Shown: in pieces, positions 17,626 through 27,600 of the stretch
Layout of the letters: every line of letters starts with the position of its first letter
Numbering within the stretch: position 1 is the first letter of the stretch
Source: JADFDG01 sp965232985
Lineage (GTDB): Bacteria; Pseudomonadota; Gammaproteobacteria; Pseudomonadales; JADFDG01
Direction of reading: 5' to 3'
Assembly: GCA_965232985.1 (NCBI GenBank)
Contig: CBDDRC010000007.1
Coordinates: forward strand, 1 to 57,114
Length of the DNA stretch: 57,114 nucleotides
Translations under genes and position numbers: made by a program
The notes under the pieces: generated by a model
Seen by the model: the letters and a program-made list of their open reading frames with translations, nothing else
Databases searched by the model: none
What the model was told of the DNA's origin: nothing

Positions 17626-18348
17626 ATGGCCACGCGCATTTTTGAACAGCAGGAACTCGCCACCGACGCCGAAATTGCCCTCGGCGAACGCAACCAGCAA
17701 CACCTGGTGCGCGTACTGCGCATGGCGCCAGGAGATGCCTTCTGCATCTTCAACGGGAACGGCAGCGAGTACGCTGCGCAAATCATCAGCGCCGGCAAGC
17801 GCGAGGCCATTGTCCGGATCATGGCCCGGCGCGAGCCTGCGACCGAGTCGTCGTTGCTCACGCATCTGGGCCAGGTGATGAGCAAGGGCGACCGCATGGA
17901 GTACGCGGTGCAAAAAGCCACAGAATTGGGTGTTACTGAAATTACACTCCTTTCCAGTAGCCGTTGCGACGTGAAACTTGATGGCGATCGCTTTGAGAAA
18001 AAACGCGAGCACCTGCAGATGGTCGCGGCCGCAGCCTGTGAACAATCGGGGCGCGTGCGCGTACCGGAAGTTCATTCGCCGGTGGATCTTTTGAAATGGA
18101 TTGCGAAGGTCGAGGCGCAACTGAAACTGGTGCTGCATCCCGGCAATGGCAAATCAGTGCTGCCGGAAAAATGCCGAAGCAGCGCCTTGCTGATCGGGCC
18201 GGAAGGTGGGTTGACGCCGGAAGAAGTTGCTGCTGCGCAGGGCAAGGGCTTTATCACCTTCACCCTCGGCCCACGCGTGCTGCGCACGGAAACCGCGCCG
18301 GCGGCGGCACTCGCCGTGCTGCAGGCGCGTTATGGGGATTTTGGCTAG
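17626..18348 (+). CDS. rsmE: 16S rRNA m3U1498 methyltransferase
   Basis: A 240-residue SPOUT-fold methyltransferase acting on U1498 of 16S rRNA with S-adenosylmethionine. The N-terminal PUA-like region is followed by KGDRMEYAVQKATELGV, and by the knot signatures LLIGPEGGLTPEEV and LGPRVLRTETAPAAALA. I chose ATG 17626 after a GGGAG ribosome site. It is 15 bases after bioA and converges with cybB, leaving 14 bases between the two stops. Confidence 0.96.
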   Translation: MATRIFEQQELATDAEIALGERNQQHLVRVLRMAPGDAFCIFNGNGSEYAAQIISAGKREAIVRIMARREPATESSLLTHLGQVMSKGDRMEYAVQKATELGVTEITLLSSSRCDVKLDGDRFEKKREHLQMVAAAACEQSGRVRVPEVHSPVDLLKWIAKVEAQLKLVLHPGNGKSVLPEKCRSSALLIGPEGGLTPEEVAAAQGKGFITFTLGPRVLRTETAPAAALAVLQARYGDFG

Positions 18349-18362
18349 CGCCATCTGCCGCG

Positions 18363-18914
18363 TTATTTACCCCACGGCAACATACGCTTCAGCACGTCGT
18401 CCTTGAGTATGAAGTGATGGTAAAGCGCAGCGCCGACATGTGCTGTGAGCAGCACAAGCAGCGCGATAAAGCCGGTTTCGTGCACTTCCTCTAATACTTC
18501 GCCAAGATCCTTGCTTTCGCTGACCAGCATCGGCAGCTCGAACACACCAAACCAACTGACTGGCTTGCCGAAGAACTGACTGGCAAGCATGCCGGTAATC
18601 GGCATGGCGATCATCACAGCATAGAGACCAAGGTGAATCAGCTTCGCTGCTTTCTGCTGCCAACCCGCGCCAATATCGGCCGGCGTCACCTGCGTGAACC
18701 GTACCCCGATGCGCAACCACACCAGGAAAAATATGCTAAGACCTAACGATTTATGCAGCAGCATCCAGGCGTCACGTTCCGGGCTGCCCTTCGGGAAATC
18801 TTCACGCGTCTCAACTGCAAACCAGGCGCCGATGATCAACAAGAACATCAGCCAGTGAAAGCCCTGGGCGATGAGCCCCCAACGATTGTTAGTGTTGGTC
18901 ATATTCATATTCAT
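18363..18914 (-). CDS. cybB: Cytochrome b561
   Basis: A 183-residue di-heme membrane protein with four hydrophobic helices (residues ~13-33, 52-72, 92-112 and 147-170). The conserved histidines lie in QGFHWLMF, LLHKSLGL, LIHLGLY and LTAHVGAALYHHF. The family transfers electrons at the inner membrane, often from quinol to periplasmic or superoxide partners. The chosen start is the first of three closely spaced Met codons. It lies downstream of the MBL-fold gene on the same strand. Confidence 0.88.
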   Translation of the reverse strand: MNMNMTNTNNRWGLIAQGFHWLMFLLIIGAWFAVETREDFPKGSPERDAWMLLHKSLGLSIFFLVWLRIGVRFTQVTPADIGAGWQQKAAKLIHLGLYAVMIAMPITGMLASQFFGKPVSWFGVFELPMLVSESKDLGEVLEEVHETGFIALLVLLTAHVGAALYHHFILKDDVLKRMLPWGK

Positions 18915-18956
18915 GGTGTCTTTCCATCTGTTGCCTGATCAAAGTGCTACAGGATT

Positions 18957-20003
18957 TTAGCCCGGCATGCAGCCCGGCGACCAGCGCCGCATTTCACCGT
19001 GCCGCATCACAACGAATTCACCGTCGGCGAGGCCCTGATCGCTGCGCGCACGCGCAAGACGGCGTGGCGGCTCGTCAACCGGTTCGTCGGTAAGAATAAA
19101 CGTGCCCCAATGCATACCAATCGAATGTTTCGATTTTACGTCGCGATGGATACGCACGGCATCTTCAGGATTCACATGCACCGAACCCATCAACCATTGC
19201 GGTTCATAGGCGCCAATCGGAATCAAGGATAAATCGAAGCCGCCAAATACCGCGCCAATATCGGCAAAATCTTTCCCATAACCGGTGTCACCGGCGAAAT
19301 ACAGGCGGAACCCGTCGATCTCCAGTACCCAGCCACCCCACAACGTCGCATTGCGGTCATTCACGCCGCGACCGCTGAAATGTTGTGCCGGTACAAACCA
19401 GGCATGTACCTTGCTGTGCTCGGCACTTTCTGGTTTTTCGCTCAGCGGAAGCGCTTCATCCCACCAATCCAGCTCAACAACGTTGTCGATCCCTTCGCGC
19501 CGAAACCAGCCGGCGAGCTTCAGCGGCACAAGGAAACGCGTGCGGCCCTCGTTGCGTCTGGCGATGTGGCGCACCGCATCGCGATCAAGATGGTCGTAGT
19601 GATTGTGTGAAATCAGCACGATATCAATCGGCGGCAGATGATCGACATGCATCGCCGGCGGCGTATAGCGTTTTGGCCCAACGAAAGACAATGGTGAGGC
19701 GCGCTCACTGAATACCGGATCGGTGAGTACATTCAGGCCGCGATGCTGAAAAAGAAAGGTGACGTGGCCGATCCAGGTCAGTGTACTGTCGCTGCGATTG
19801 GCAGCGAGCCAGTTGCTGTCCGGACGATCAACAGGAAACCGTTTTGGCGCCGGCCACAGGCCGCGCTTGTCGCGCATCCAGCGTATGAAGTCGGCAACAC
19901 CGCGACGATCCCTGTTGTAATTGTTGCGGAACCAGTTCTCGCCATGGTGCCGCCTTTCCGCGCGCAATGCCGCGAGTTGCACATGATTTATTGAACATGT
20001 CAT
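18957..20003 (-). CDS. MBL-fold metal-dependent hydrolase (NAPE-PLD/UlaG-like)
   Basis: A 348-residue protein with a complete metallo-beta-lactamase fold: SHNHYDHLD (HxHxDH zinc motif), a PAQHFSGRG histidine, FAGDTGYG (metal-bridging Asp) and a terminal MHWGTF histidine. The N-terminal ~60 residues plus the TDPVFSERASP segment match the NAPE-hydrolysing phospholipase D-like group. The natural substrate in bacteria is unknown to me. It starts 12 bases after chpC and may be the last-but-one gene of the pil/chp transcription unit. Confidence 0.85.
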   Translation of the reverse strand: MTCSINHVQLAALRAERRHHGENWFRNNYNRDRRGVADFIRWMRDKRGLWPAPKRFPVDRPDSNWLAANRSDSTLTWIGHVTFLFQHRGLNVLTDPVFSERASPLSFVGPKRYTPPAMHVDHLPPIDIVLISHNHYDHLDRDAVRHIARRNEGRTRFLVPLKLAGWFRREGIDNVVELDWWDEALPLSEKPESAEHSKVHAWFVPAQHFSGRGVNDRNATLWGGWVLEIDGFRLYFAGDTGYGKDFADIGAVFGGFDLSLIPIGAYEPQWLMGSVHVNPEDAVRIHRDVKSKHSIGMHWGTFILTDEPVDEPPRRLARARSDQGLADGEFVVMRHGEMRRWSPGCMPG

Positions 20004-20015
20004 GGTCTGGCGGAC

Positions 20016-20492
20016 TCACACAGCGGCAATCATCGTCTCGATCTGAATGAGGTTGGGAATGACCGCAAGTTCCCCGCCAACAGCAACGAAAGCGTCATCG
20101 ACCGATGTGTACATGCCGTCGGTACTCTCGATGTCCTGTGCACGCACACGCACCAGCCGCGGAATCCCGTGGGTGATCACGCCATAGAACCGCAGCGCGC
20201 CCCCCAGCCCGTTGAATACCGCGATCCGCGCTTCGGCCGGGATGTCCTCTTCTTCGCCGCGCAACTGCACTACAGATATCACCGGCACCTTCTCGCCACG
20301 CCACATGATGTGGCCGAGAAACCACTGCGGTTTGCCGGCTTCCGGTAATGGCGCACTGAACGGCACGATTTCCGCCACCGCGATATTCGGTACCAGCAAC
20401 GGGCGCCCCTGTTGCGGCACCATCAGGCTCGGCACTTCGGCCTGCGGGACCGGTGTTTTCGAAGCGGGGGCGCGCGGGATCATCTGGCTCAT
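20016..20492 (-). CDS. chpC: CheW-like protein ChpC
   Basis: A 158-residue protein with a CheW domain over most of its length (LLVPNIAVAEIVPF, then GHIMWRGEKVPVIS, ending IPNLIQIETMI). In the Pseudomonas Pil-Chp system ChpC is the second CheW adaptor that couples receptors to the ChpA kinase. Sequence resembles PilI only weakly, as expected. It follows chpB by 38 bases. Confidence 0.82.
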   Translation of the reverse strand: MSQMIPRAPASKTPVPQAEVPSLMVPQQGRPLLVPNIAVAEIVPFSAPLPEAGKPQWFLGHIMWRGEKVPVISVVQLRGEEEDIPAEARIAVFNGLGGALRFYGVITHGIPRLVRVRAQDIESTDGMYTSVDDAFVAVGGELAVIPNLIQIETMIAAV

Positions 20493-20530
20493 GGGGGCGT
20501 CATCCAGTCTGGCGTGCAGGATGTGTCGGG

Positions 20531-21589
20531 TCAGGAGGCAAGCGCCTCACCGGGCGGCTTGGGCCTGTTCTTGAGTTGCTGACGTACACTTTCTATCAAC
20601 TGTTGCGCAAGAAATTCCGGCGACCCACTGTAACTCACGCAACCGGTATCGCGCACCGAGTCGGGCTGCGAGCTGACCGTACAGGTTTCGGCGGATTGCG
20701 CCCATACGGTACCACCACGCGCGGCCATCATCGGCCCGGCAATGGAGCCATCGTTGCCCATGCCCGAGAACAGGATGGCACCGGCCTGCCTGCCATAGCG
20801 CGACGATACGTTGGCCATCACCTGGTCAATTGATGGCGCATAAGGCCCTTCCCAGGGCTTGCCGGTTTGAACGATGCAATCGGTCTCATCAAATGCAATC
20901 TCGGCATCGCAGGGCGCAACAACGATATCGCCATAGCGCAACGGCTCGCCGGAACGACCAATACGCATCTTGAACCAGTTATGCCGGATAAGCGATTGCG
21001 TCAGACCTTCGAGCATTTTCGGATCAATGTGCTGGGCAAGCACAAATGCCACCGGCAACTCTTTGGGCAATGAATCGAGAAACAACTTCACCGCTGCCGG
21101 ACCACCCGCCGACGCACCGAGAACCCACACGCGCTGTGGCCTGCCTGCGGTGAGCGACGGATCCTTGAACTCCTCCGGAATAACGAGCATGGAGCGCGGC
21201 TTGGCCTGCGTTTTCTCCGGCACATTCAGATTTACTTTTGCAATCACCGGCCGGCCAACGCTTTTGATCAGGGTCTGAAACAGACGGCGCTCCCAGCGCG
21301 GATACTCCTCGTGACTTTTCGGCGGCGCGGCACCATCGCCAAAAATCAGCGGCGCATCCGTCTGATCGAGCAGAAGATCAAGAAATTCCGCCCATTTCTC
21401 CTGATCGTGCAGATCGATCAGCCAGCACTCGACGACGCCCTTGTCGACCCATTTGACAGTATCAAGATTGCCCGGCTGGGTGTTGACGACCACATCATAG
21501 CCCAGTGCCTTCGCCGCATTGGCCAGCAAACTGCCTTGCAGGAGCGTGTCGGAGATGACACCAAGACGAGGGTTAACTTCTTCTCCCAT
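20531..21589 (-). CDS. chpB: CheB-type methylesterase ChpB
   Basis: A 352-residue protein. The N-terminal ~150 residues are a degenerate receiver-like region, and the C-terminal half is a CheB methylesterase with the catalytic Ser in LGASAGGPAA, His in AQHIDPK and Asp in SGMGNDGS. It removes methyl groups from the PilJ receptor, opposing PilK. I place the start at ATG 21589; a TTG 12 bases upstream is possible but less likely. It is 15 bases after chpA. Confidence 0.88.
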   Translation of the reverse strand: MGEEVNPRLGVISDTLLQGSLLANAAKALGYDVVVNTQPGNLDTVKWVDKGVVECWLIDLHDQEKWAEFLDLLLDQTDAPLIFGDGAAPPKSHEEYPRWERRLFQTLIKSVGRPVIAKVNLNVPEKTQAKPRSMLVIPEEFKDPSLTAGRPQRVWVLGASAGGPAAVKLFLDSLPKELPVAFVLAQHIDPKMLEGLTQSLIRHNWFKMRIGRSGEPLRYGDIVVAPCDAEIAFDETDCIVQTGKPWEGPYAPSIDQVMANVSSRYGRQAGAILFSGMGNDGSIAGPMMAARGGTVWAQSAETCTVSSQPDSVRDTGCVSYSGSPEFLAQQLIESVRQQLKNRPKPPGEALAS

Positions 21590-21604
21590 ACTGCGAGCCA
21601 ACCC

Positions 21605-24600
21605 TCAGAGCGACGCTTGCGCGCGCCGCTCTGCCAACAATTCATGGATCTTCGCCAGCAATTCGTTTTCCTGGAAGGGCTTGCCAAGATAGGCGTTGAC
21701 CCCGAGCTCCATCGCACGCTCACGGTGCTTCTCACCGGTGCGTGACGTAATCATGATGATCGGCAAATCCTTGAGGCGGCTGTCGTGGCGGCAGTGTGAT
21801 GCCACCTCGAAACCGTCCATGCGCGGCATCTCGATATCGAGCAGCATGATATCCGGCTTGATATCGGCAAGTTGCGCAACTGCATCCATACCATCTTTCG
21901 CGGTAATAACATCAAAACCCTGGCGCTCAAGGAAACGGCCAGTAACCTTGCGCACCGTCACCGAGTCGTCTGTCACCATGATGAGTGGCGTTTCGCGCAC
22001 GGATGCAGCCAGACCGCCAACACCCGTTGTCTCACCGCGCCGCGTCACAAGACGGCGCTGTGTAGCAAGCGCCATCTCATGCTGCAGGTGCGCAGCACGA
22101 ATCAGCGACAACAAATCGAGAATGATCACCACCCGGCCATCGCCGAGGATCGTTGCGCCGGAAATGCCGGCCACCGTGGACAACTGCGGCCCAACCGCTT
22201 TCACCACCACTTCGCGCGAACCGATCAACTGGTCGACCTGCACGGCAACGGTGTGTTCGGAACCGCGCACCAGCAGCACTGGCAATGGCATTGCCGCTCC
22301 ACGCAGATCCGGCGCGGCAACGCCGTGCACAAAACCACCGAGATAATCAAGTCGATATGACTCCCCGGCATATTCGAAAGCCGGCGCGTTCGGCTGGTAA
22401 TAGGTTTCAAGTTCGTAAGGCGACACGCGCACGATACCCTCGATCTGCACCAGAGGGATGGCGAACTGGTCCTCGCCGACGCGCACCATCAGCGCACGAT
22501 TCACCGACACAGTGAATGGCAGACGAATCTCGAAAGCCGTGCCCTGATTGACTTCAGAGCGGATCGTCAATACCCCGCCCATCTGCCTGATCTCGCTGGA
22601 CACGACGTCCATACCGACACCGCGCCCGGAAATCTGCGTCACTTTCTCGGCAGTAGAGAACCCGGCCTCGAGGATGAACTGCATCACTTCCTGATCGGAC
22701 AATTCGGAAGTCGCATCCATCAAGCCGCGTTCCATCGCTTTCTTGCGCACGGCGTCGACATTGATGCCCTTGCCATCGTCGGAAATACTCAGCACGACCT
22801 CACCACCCTCACGCGTCAGCGCAAGGCGAATACGACCCATCGCCGGCTTGCCGGCGGCAACACGTACCTGCGGACTCTCCACGCCATGGTCGCAGGCATT
22901 ACGCAGCATGTGCTCAAGCGGCGCGACGATACGCTCGAGCAACGCTCGATCCATTTCACCTTCCGGATTAATGAAGTCGATATCGACTTGCTTCTTCAGT
23001 TCGCCGGACACCTGGCGGACAATGCGGCGCAAGCGCGGGATCAGCCGCGAGAAGGGCACCATGCGCGAGCGCATCAGGCCTTCCTGCAGTTCGGTATTGA
23101 CGCGCGACTGTTGCAGCAACAGCGTTTCGGTATCACGCGACTTGCTGGTCAGCGTGTCGCGGATGTCGAGCAGGTCAGACGCCGATTCGAACAACTGTTT
23201 GGTCAGTTGATGCAGCGCAGAGTACTGATCCATCTCCAGTGGATCGAACTCGCCGGAGTATTTGCCCTCGGCAACACCCTTCTCCCAGTTCGCCTTGACT
23301 TGCGAATCTGCTTCCGCATCAAGACGACGCAACTGCGCGGCAAGCCGCGAGATTGTTGACCCCATCTCGCCCAGCGTGTAGCGGAAATCGGTCACCTGCG
23401 TTTCGATACGGCTGCGGTTGATGGAGGTTTCACCCGCGAGGTTAACGAGTTTCTCCAGCAAATCGGACGGCACCTTGACCATTTCCTGCGGCTGCGCCTG
23501 CCGCGCTGCCGTTTGCACCGGCCCGCGGCGCTCCTCATCCTGATCTTCCTTGCGGCGATGTGGAACGAGGCCGGTGGCCGGCTCTGCAGCCGGCTGTTCC
23601 GGCGGCAACGCAGCAGCGGCCGGCGCAACGGGTGCCGCCGCTTTCGCGGTGACACCGGCAACATTGGTCGCTGCTGCTGCTGCCGCAGCACCGCCGGCAC
23701 GAATGCGTTCGACCTGCGCAGAAATATCGTCGTGATACGCCACGATAGCAGCGAAGAATGCCGCGTCCGGTGTCCGCGGAACAAGGTCGATCACTCGCGT
23801 CTCGAATTCGTGGCTGACATCACCAAGACGCTTAAGACCTGCGAGTCGCGCACCACCCTTCAGCGTGTGCAAAACCCGCTTGATCTGATCGGCATGCGCG
23901 CTATTGCCCGGCTCGGATTGCCAACCACTGATCGCCGCATCGAGTTGTGCCGTGAGATCCTCGGCTTCCTCAAGGAATATCTCCAGAATGTCGGCATCGA
24001 CGACCGGCTCACTTTCTTCCGCAGGCCGTGCTGCCGGGAGAATCATGCGCGGCACTTCGCTTGCAGCCGGAGCCTGCCCTTCCATCACGGGCACGGGTAT
24101 GGTTGCCGGCTTGAGTGACGCCGCCGGGGCCTCCATGCTGAACTGTTCCGGATTCTTGATATACGCATGGATCTGCGCGATCAATTGCCTGCCGTCCTTG
24201 CACCAGCCCTTGGTACGAATATCGTCCACCATGTCCGCGATGCGGTCATGGCAGCGATTGAGCAATTCGAACAGCACCGGCCGCACGGGCAGCGTACCCT
24301 GACTGAGGCCTTCGTACAGGTTTTCAAGTTCGTGCGCCAGATCGCCCAGTTCCGCAATTTCCGCCATCCGTGCACCGCCCTTAAGCGTATGCAGGTCGCG
24401 CTGAAGTTTCTGGACTTCAATCAGATTGTCGACATTTTGCAGCCATATCGACAAGGATTCGCCCGAGCTCTCGACGAGCTCGCCGGCTTCCTCCAGAAAA
24501 ATTTCGACCAGCTCCGGGTCACGCTCCGGCACACTGATAGGGCCCTCGCCGTCACCCGCCACGATGTCCTCAGCCAGCGCGCCTTCCGGCGCCGGGCTAG

Positions 24601-27600
24601 ACGGTTCGACACTGCCGGTCAGCCGGAGCACTTCCTCCTCAGAGAGACTCACGTCGGCGGCGGAGAGCTCGACATCGTCGAATGCATCTTCCGGCTCAAC
24701 CGTGCCCGTAGCTGCAATCACCTCCGCTTCCGAAACAGCAAACTCGTCAGCAGAGAACAACACCTCTTCGTCATACAAAGATACTTGTTCCGTATCCGAC
24801 GGTATGCGTGCCGGCGTATGCCCGGACAGCGCCTGATCACCGCATGAAGCATCACTCGGCAAACCCGCAGTAACCGCATCAAGCAACTGCTCGACTTCTG
24901 TCGCCGGCCAGATGCTCTGGTGCGCGGCCATGCAGTCCATCATTCCGATGACCGCCTCATGACCCTGCTGCAGGGCATCCAGCACATTATTGGCGAGCAT
25001 CAGGTGGCCATCATGAATCGCGTCATAAACTCGACTCAGTCGCCGGGCAATATCCGCAATAGGCACAAGACCGCCGCTCGTGGCGGTCTTGTGCAACCGC
25101 CGCAACTGGTCGCGCATCGCATCAAGATCCTGCCCAACCACACCCTGCTGCGACCATTGCGCGGCGTAATCGCCACCATCGAGCACATGATCAATGCCCT
25201 CGGCAAGCAACGCGTTGATCATGCCGGGACGTGGCTGCACGGCATGCTTTTCCGGTGCATCAACCGGAACCGTGGCTGCGCGCGGCGCATGCCGCGCATC
25301 CTGGATTGCGGACAGCATCTCAAGATAGGATTGGGCACCAGGAATCGGCGCGTACGGATCCGGCAACAAGTATCTCACCCGCAGCCGTACCAGATCCGTC
25401 GCCTCGCGCACCAGCGCAATCACGTCGGCGTCAGCAAGTTCGCCGTCGTTGCGCAATTCTTTACAGAATTTCTCGGTGGGCCCGGCCACCTCGGCAACAG
25501 GCATGATGCCCGCCATGCGAGCGCTACCCTTGAGCGTATGCAATGCGCGCAGCAACTCGTCTGTAATCGGGTGATATGCAACATCCGGATCAAGGCTTGC
25601 CAGATATGCGTCGAGCGTGGCGATGTGCTGCTCGGCCTCACTGGCGAACACCTCAAGCAACGCCATGTCGTATTCGGCCTTCACCTCGTCCTCAGGCACC
25701 TCGTCCTCAGGCGCTGGGAAATCCTCCCCAGCAACTGACGACGGCGCAAATATCTCTTCTTCGGTCGATATCGCCGGCAAGGCGTCGACTACTGCACTTT
25801 CTGCTGCCGGCAGGGCGTCGTGCTGAGCAAGCGATGGCACGAGAGCTGGACTCTCGCCGCGCGCAAATGCGCTTGCGCACGCCATCAGCGCCTCAACAGC
25901 GTGCGGCGGCTTGCGCCGTTGCGCAAAGGCCTGGACCAGGTCGGGGACAATCTCCTTGACCGTGCGGATCAGATCGACCATCACCGGTGTTGGCAGGATT
26001 GTCTTGTCGATAACACGGTTGAGCATGTTTTCGACAGACCACGCCAATTCACCGACATATTTTGCGCCAACCATCCGGCCGCTACCCTTGAGCGTGTGGA
26101 AAGCGCGGCGGAACTCCTTGAGCGACACCTCATCCTGCTGATTGGCAACCCACTGTGGAAAGTACTCGTCAAGCTTCTCCATAACTTCGCCGATTTCCTC
26201 GACGAAAATTTCGACAATTTCGGCATCGACAGAGGCGTCCTCAATCCCTTGATCGGCAACCGGAAGGATATCTGCCGCAACAATCTCCCCAGCCGGTATC
26301 ACCTTCGCATGCTCGCCTGGAGCGGAGCCCTCATCCATCAAGCCTGCAAGTACCAGCATGTCTTCATCAATCAGCGGCGCTTCCTCGTCGGCGAACGAGG
26401 TCTTGCCTTCCTGGGCTGCTGTCATTGGTACATCAAGCGTCGGCTCGGCAACCAGCTCGTCGCTCAACTCATTGCTGAAAATGACGGCTGGTATCCCATC
26501 TTTCGCGTGCGCCTCGATCTCTTCGTCGGCATCAGGAGCAAGCGCATCCGGCTCCTGCTTCATGACAACTGCAGGGATGTCGAACTCCATGATTGGTTTT
26601 GAAACTTCAGATACCGGGTAGCCGAGATCTGCGGCGGATTTTTCTGCAATCTCGAGAATATGCTCGCCACTTTCCGGATCTTCGAGGATCCGCTCAAGAA
26701 AATACTCGACCGAGCTGATGGCATCAGCAAGCGTGTCCATGCGCTTCCAGTCCGGCTGCGCATCTTCGCCAAACAATTCCGCGCGGAAAAAATTCGCCGC
26801 TTGCACGAGCACCATTGCGGCACGATCCAGCCCAATCATCTGCAGGCCGCCGCGCACCGTGTTCAGCGTGTCCGGGACATCCTGGATATGAGCCCGATCC
26901 CATTGCGACGCAATGTACTCGACGATCTTGTCTTTGGTGAACTCAAGACCGGCACGGCATTCGCGCACGACTGCCTCACGCGCTTTCGCAAGCCCATCCT
27001 GGGCAAGAGCGTCCTGCGGTGTCGCCGGCACCCGTGCCTGCGGCCGATCGTCCCCGCCAGACAGCGTCGCCTCGACATAAAGCAGGGCGCCAGCGACATC
27101 CATCAACAGAGCGGGATTCTCCAGCTTGCCGTCCTTGATGATCTGTTCAAGGATGTCGTGCTGCTCCTCCACCAGCTTGCGTTGCTGGCCCAGACCCAGC
27201 ATGGCGATGGTGTCGGAAACCTGCTTGAGTGTGCTGATATGCGGGGCGAGGTCCGTAACCTTGCTCTGCGGGCCGCCGCGCATGAAGATGTCCAGAGCTT
27301 CCTTCACACGTGCCAATTCTTCGGAAATCGCCCGCGCGACAGTTGTCATCGTCTGCCGGTCAGGGCCGGCAAGCTTCAAGCGCTCCGCATCGATGGTCTC
27401 GTCCGATGGCAACGCCTCATCCAGCTTGTAGATCTTGCGCACCTGCGCAATCAACGGCGAATCGGCTTCGCTGCGCGCAACATAAAAGAGCAGATTCTTG
27501 AGCAGATCCGGCGCAGGCTTCTGCGCAAAACCCGGCGCGCCCTGCTCGACCAGCAACTTGATCTGTCGATCAACCTGACCAAGCAGGAGTTTGATCGCGG

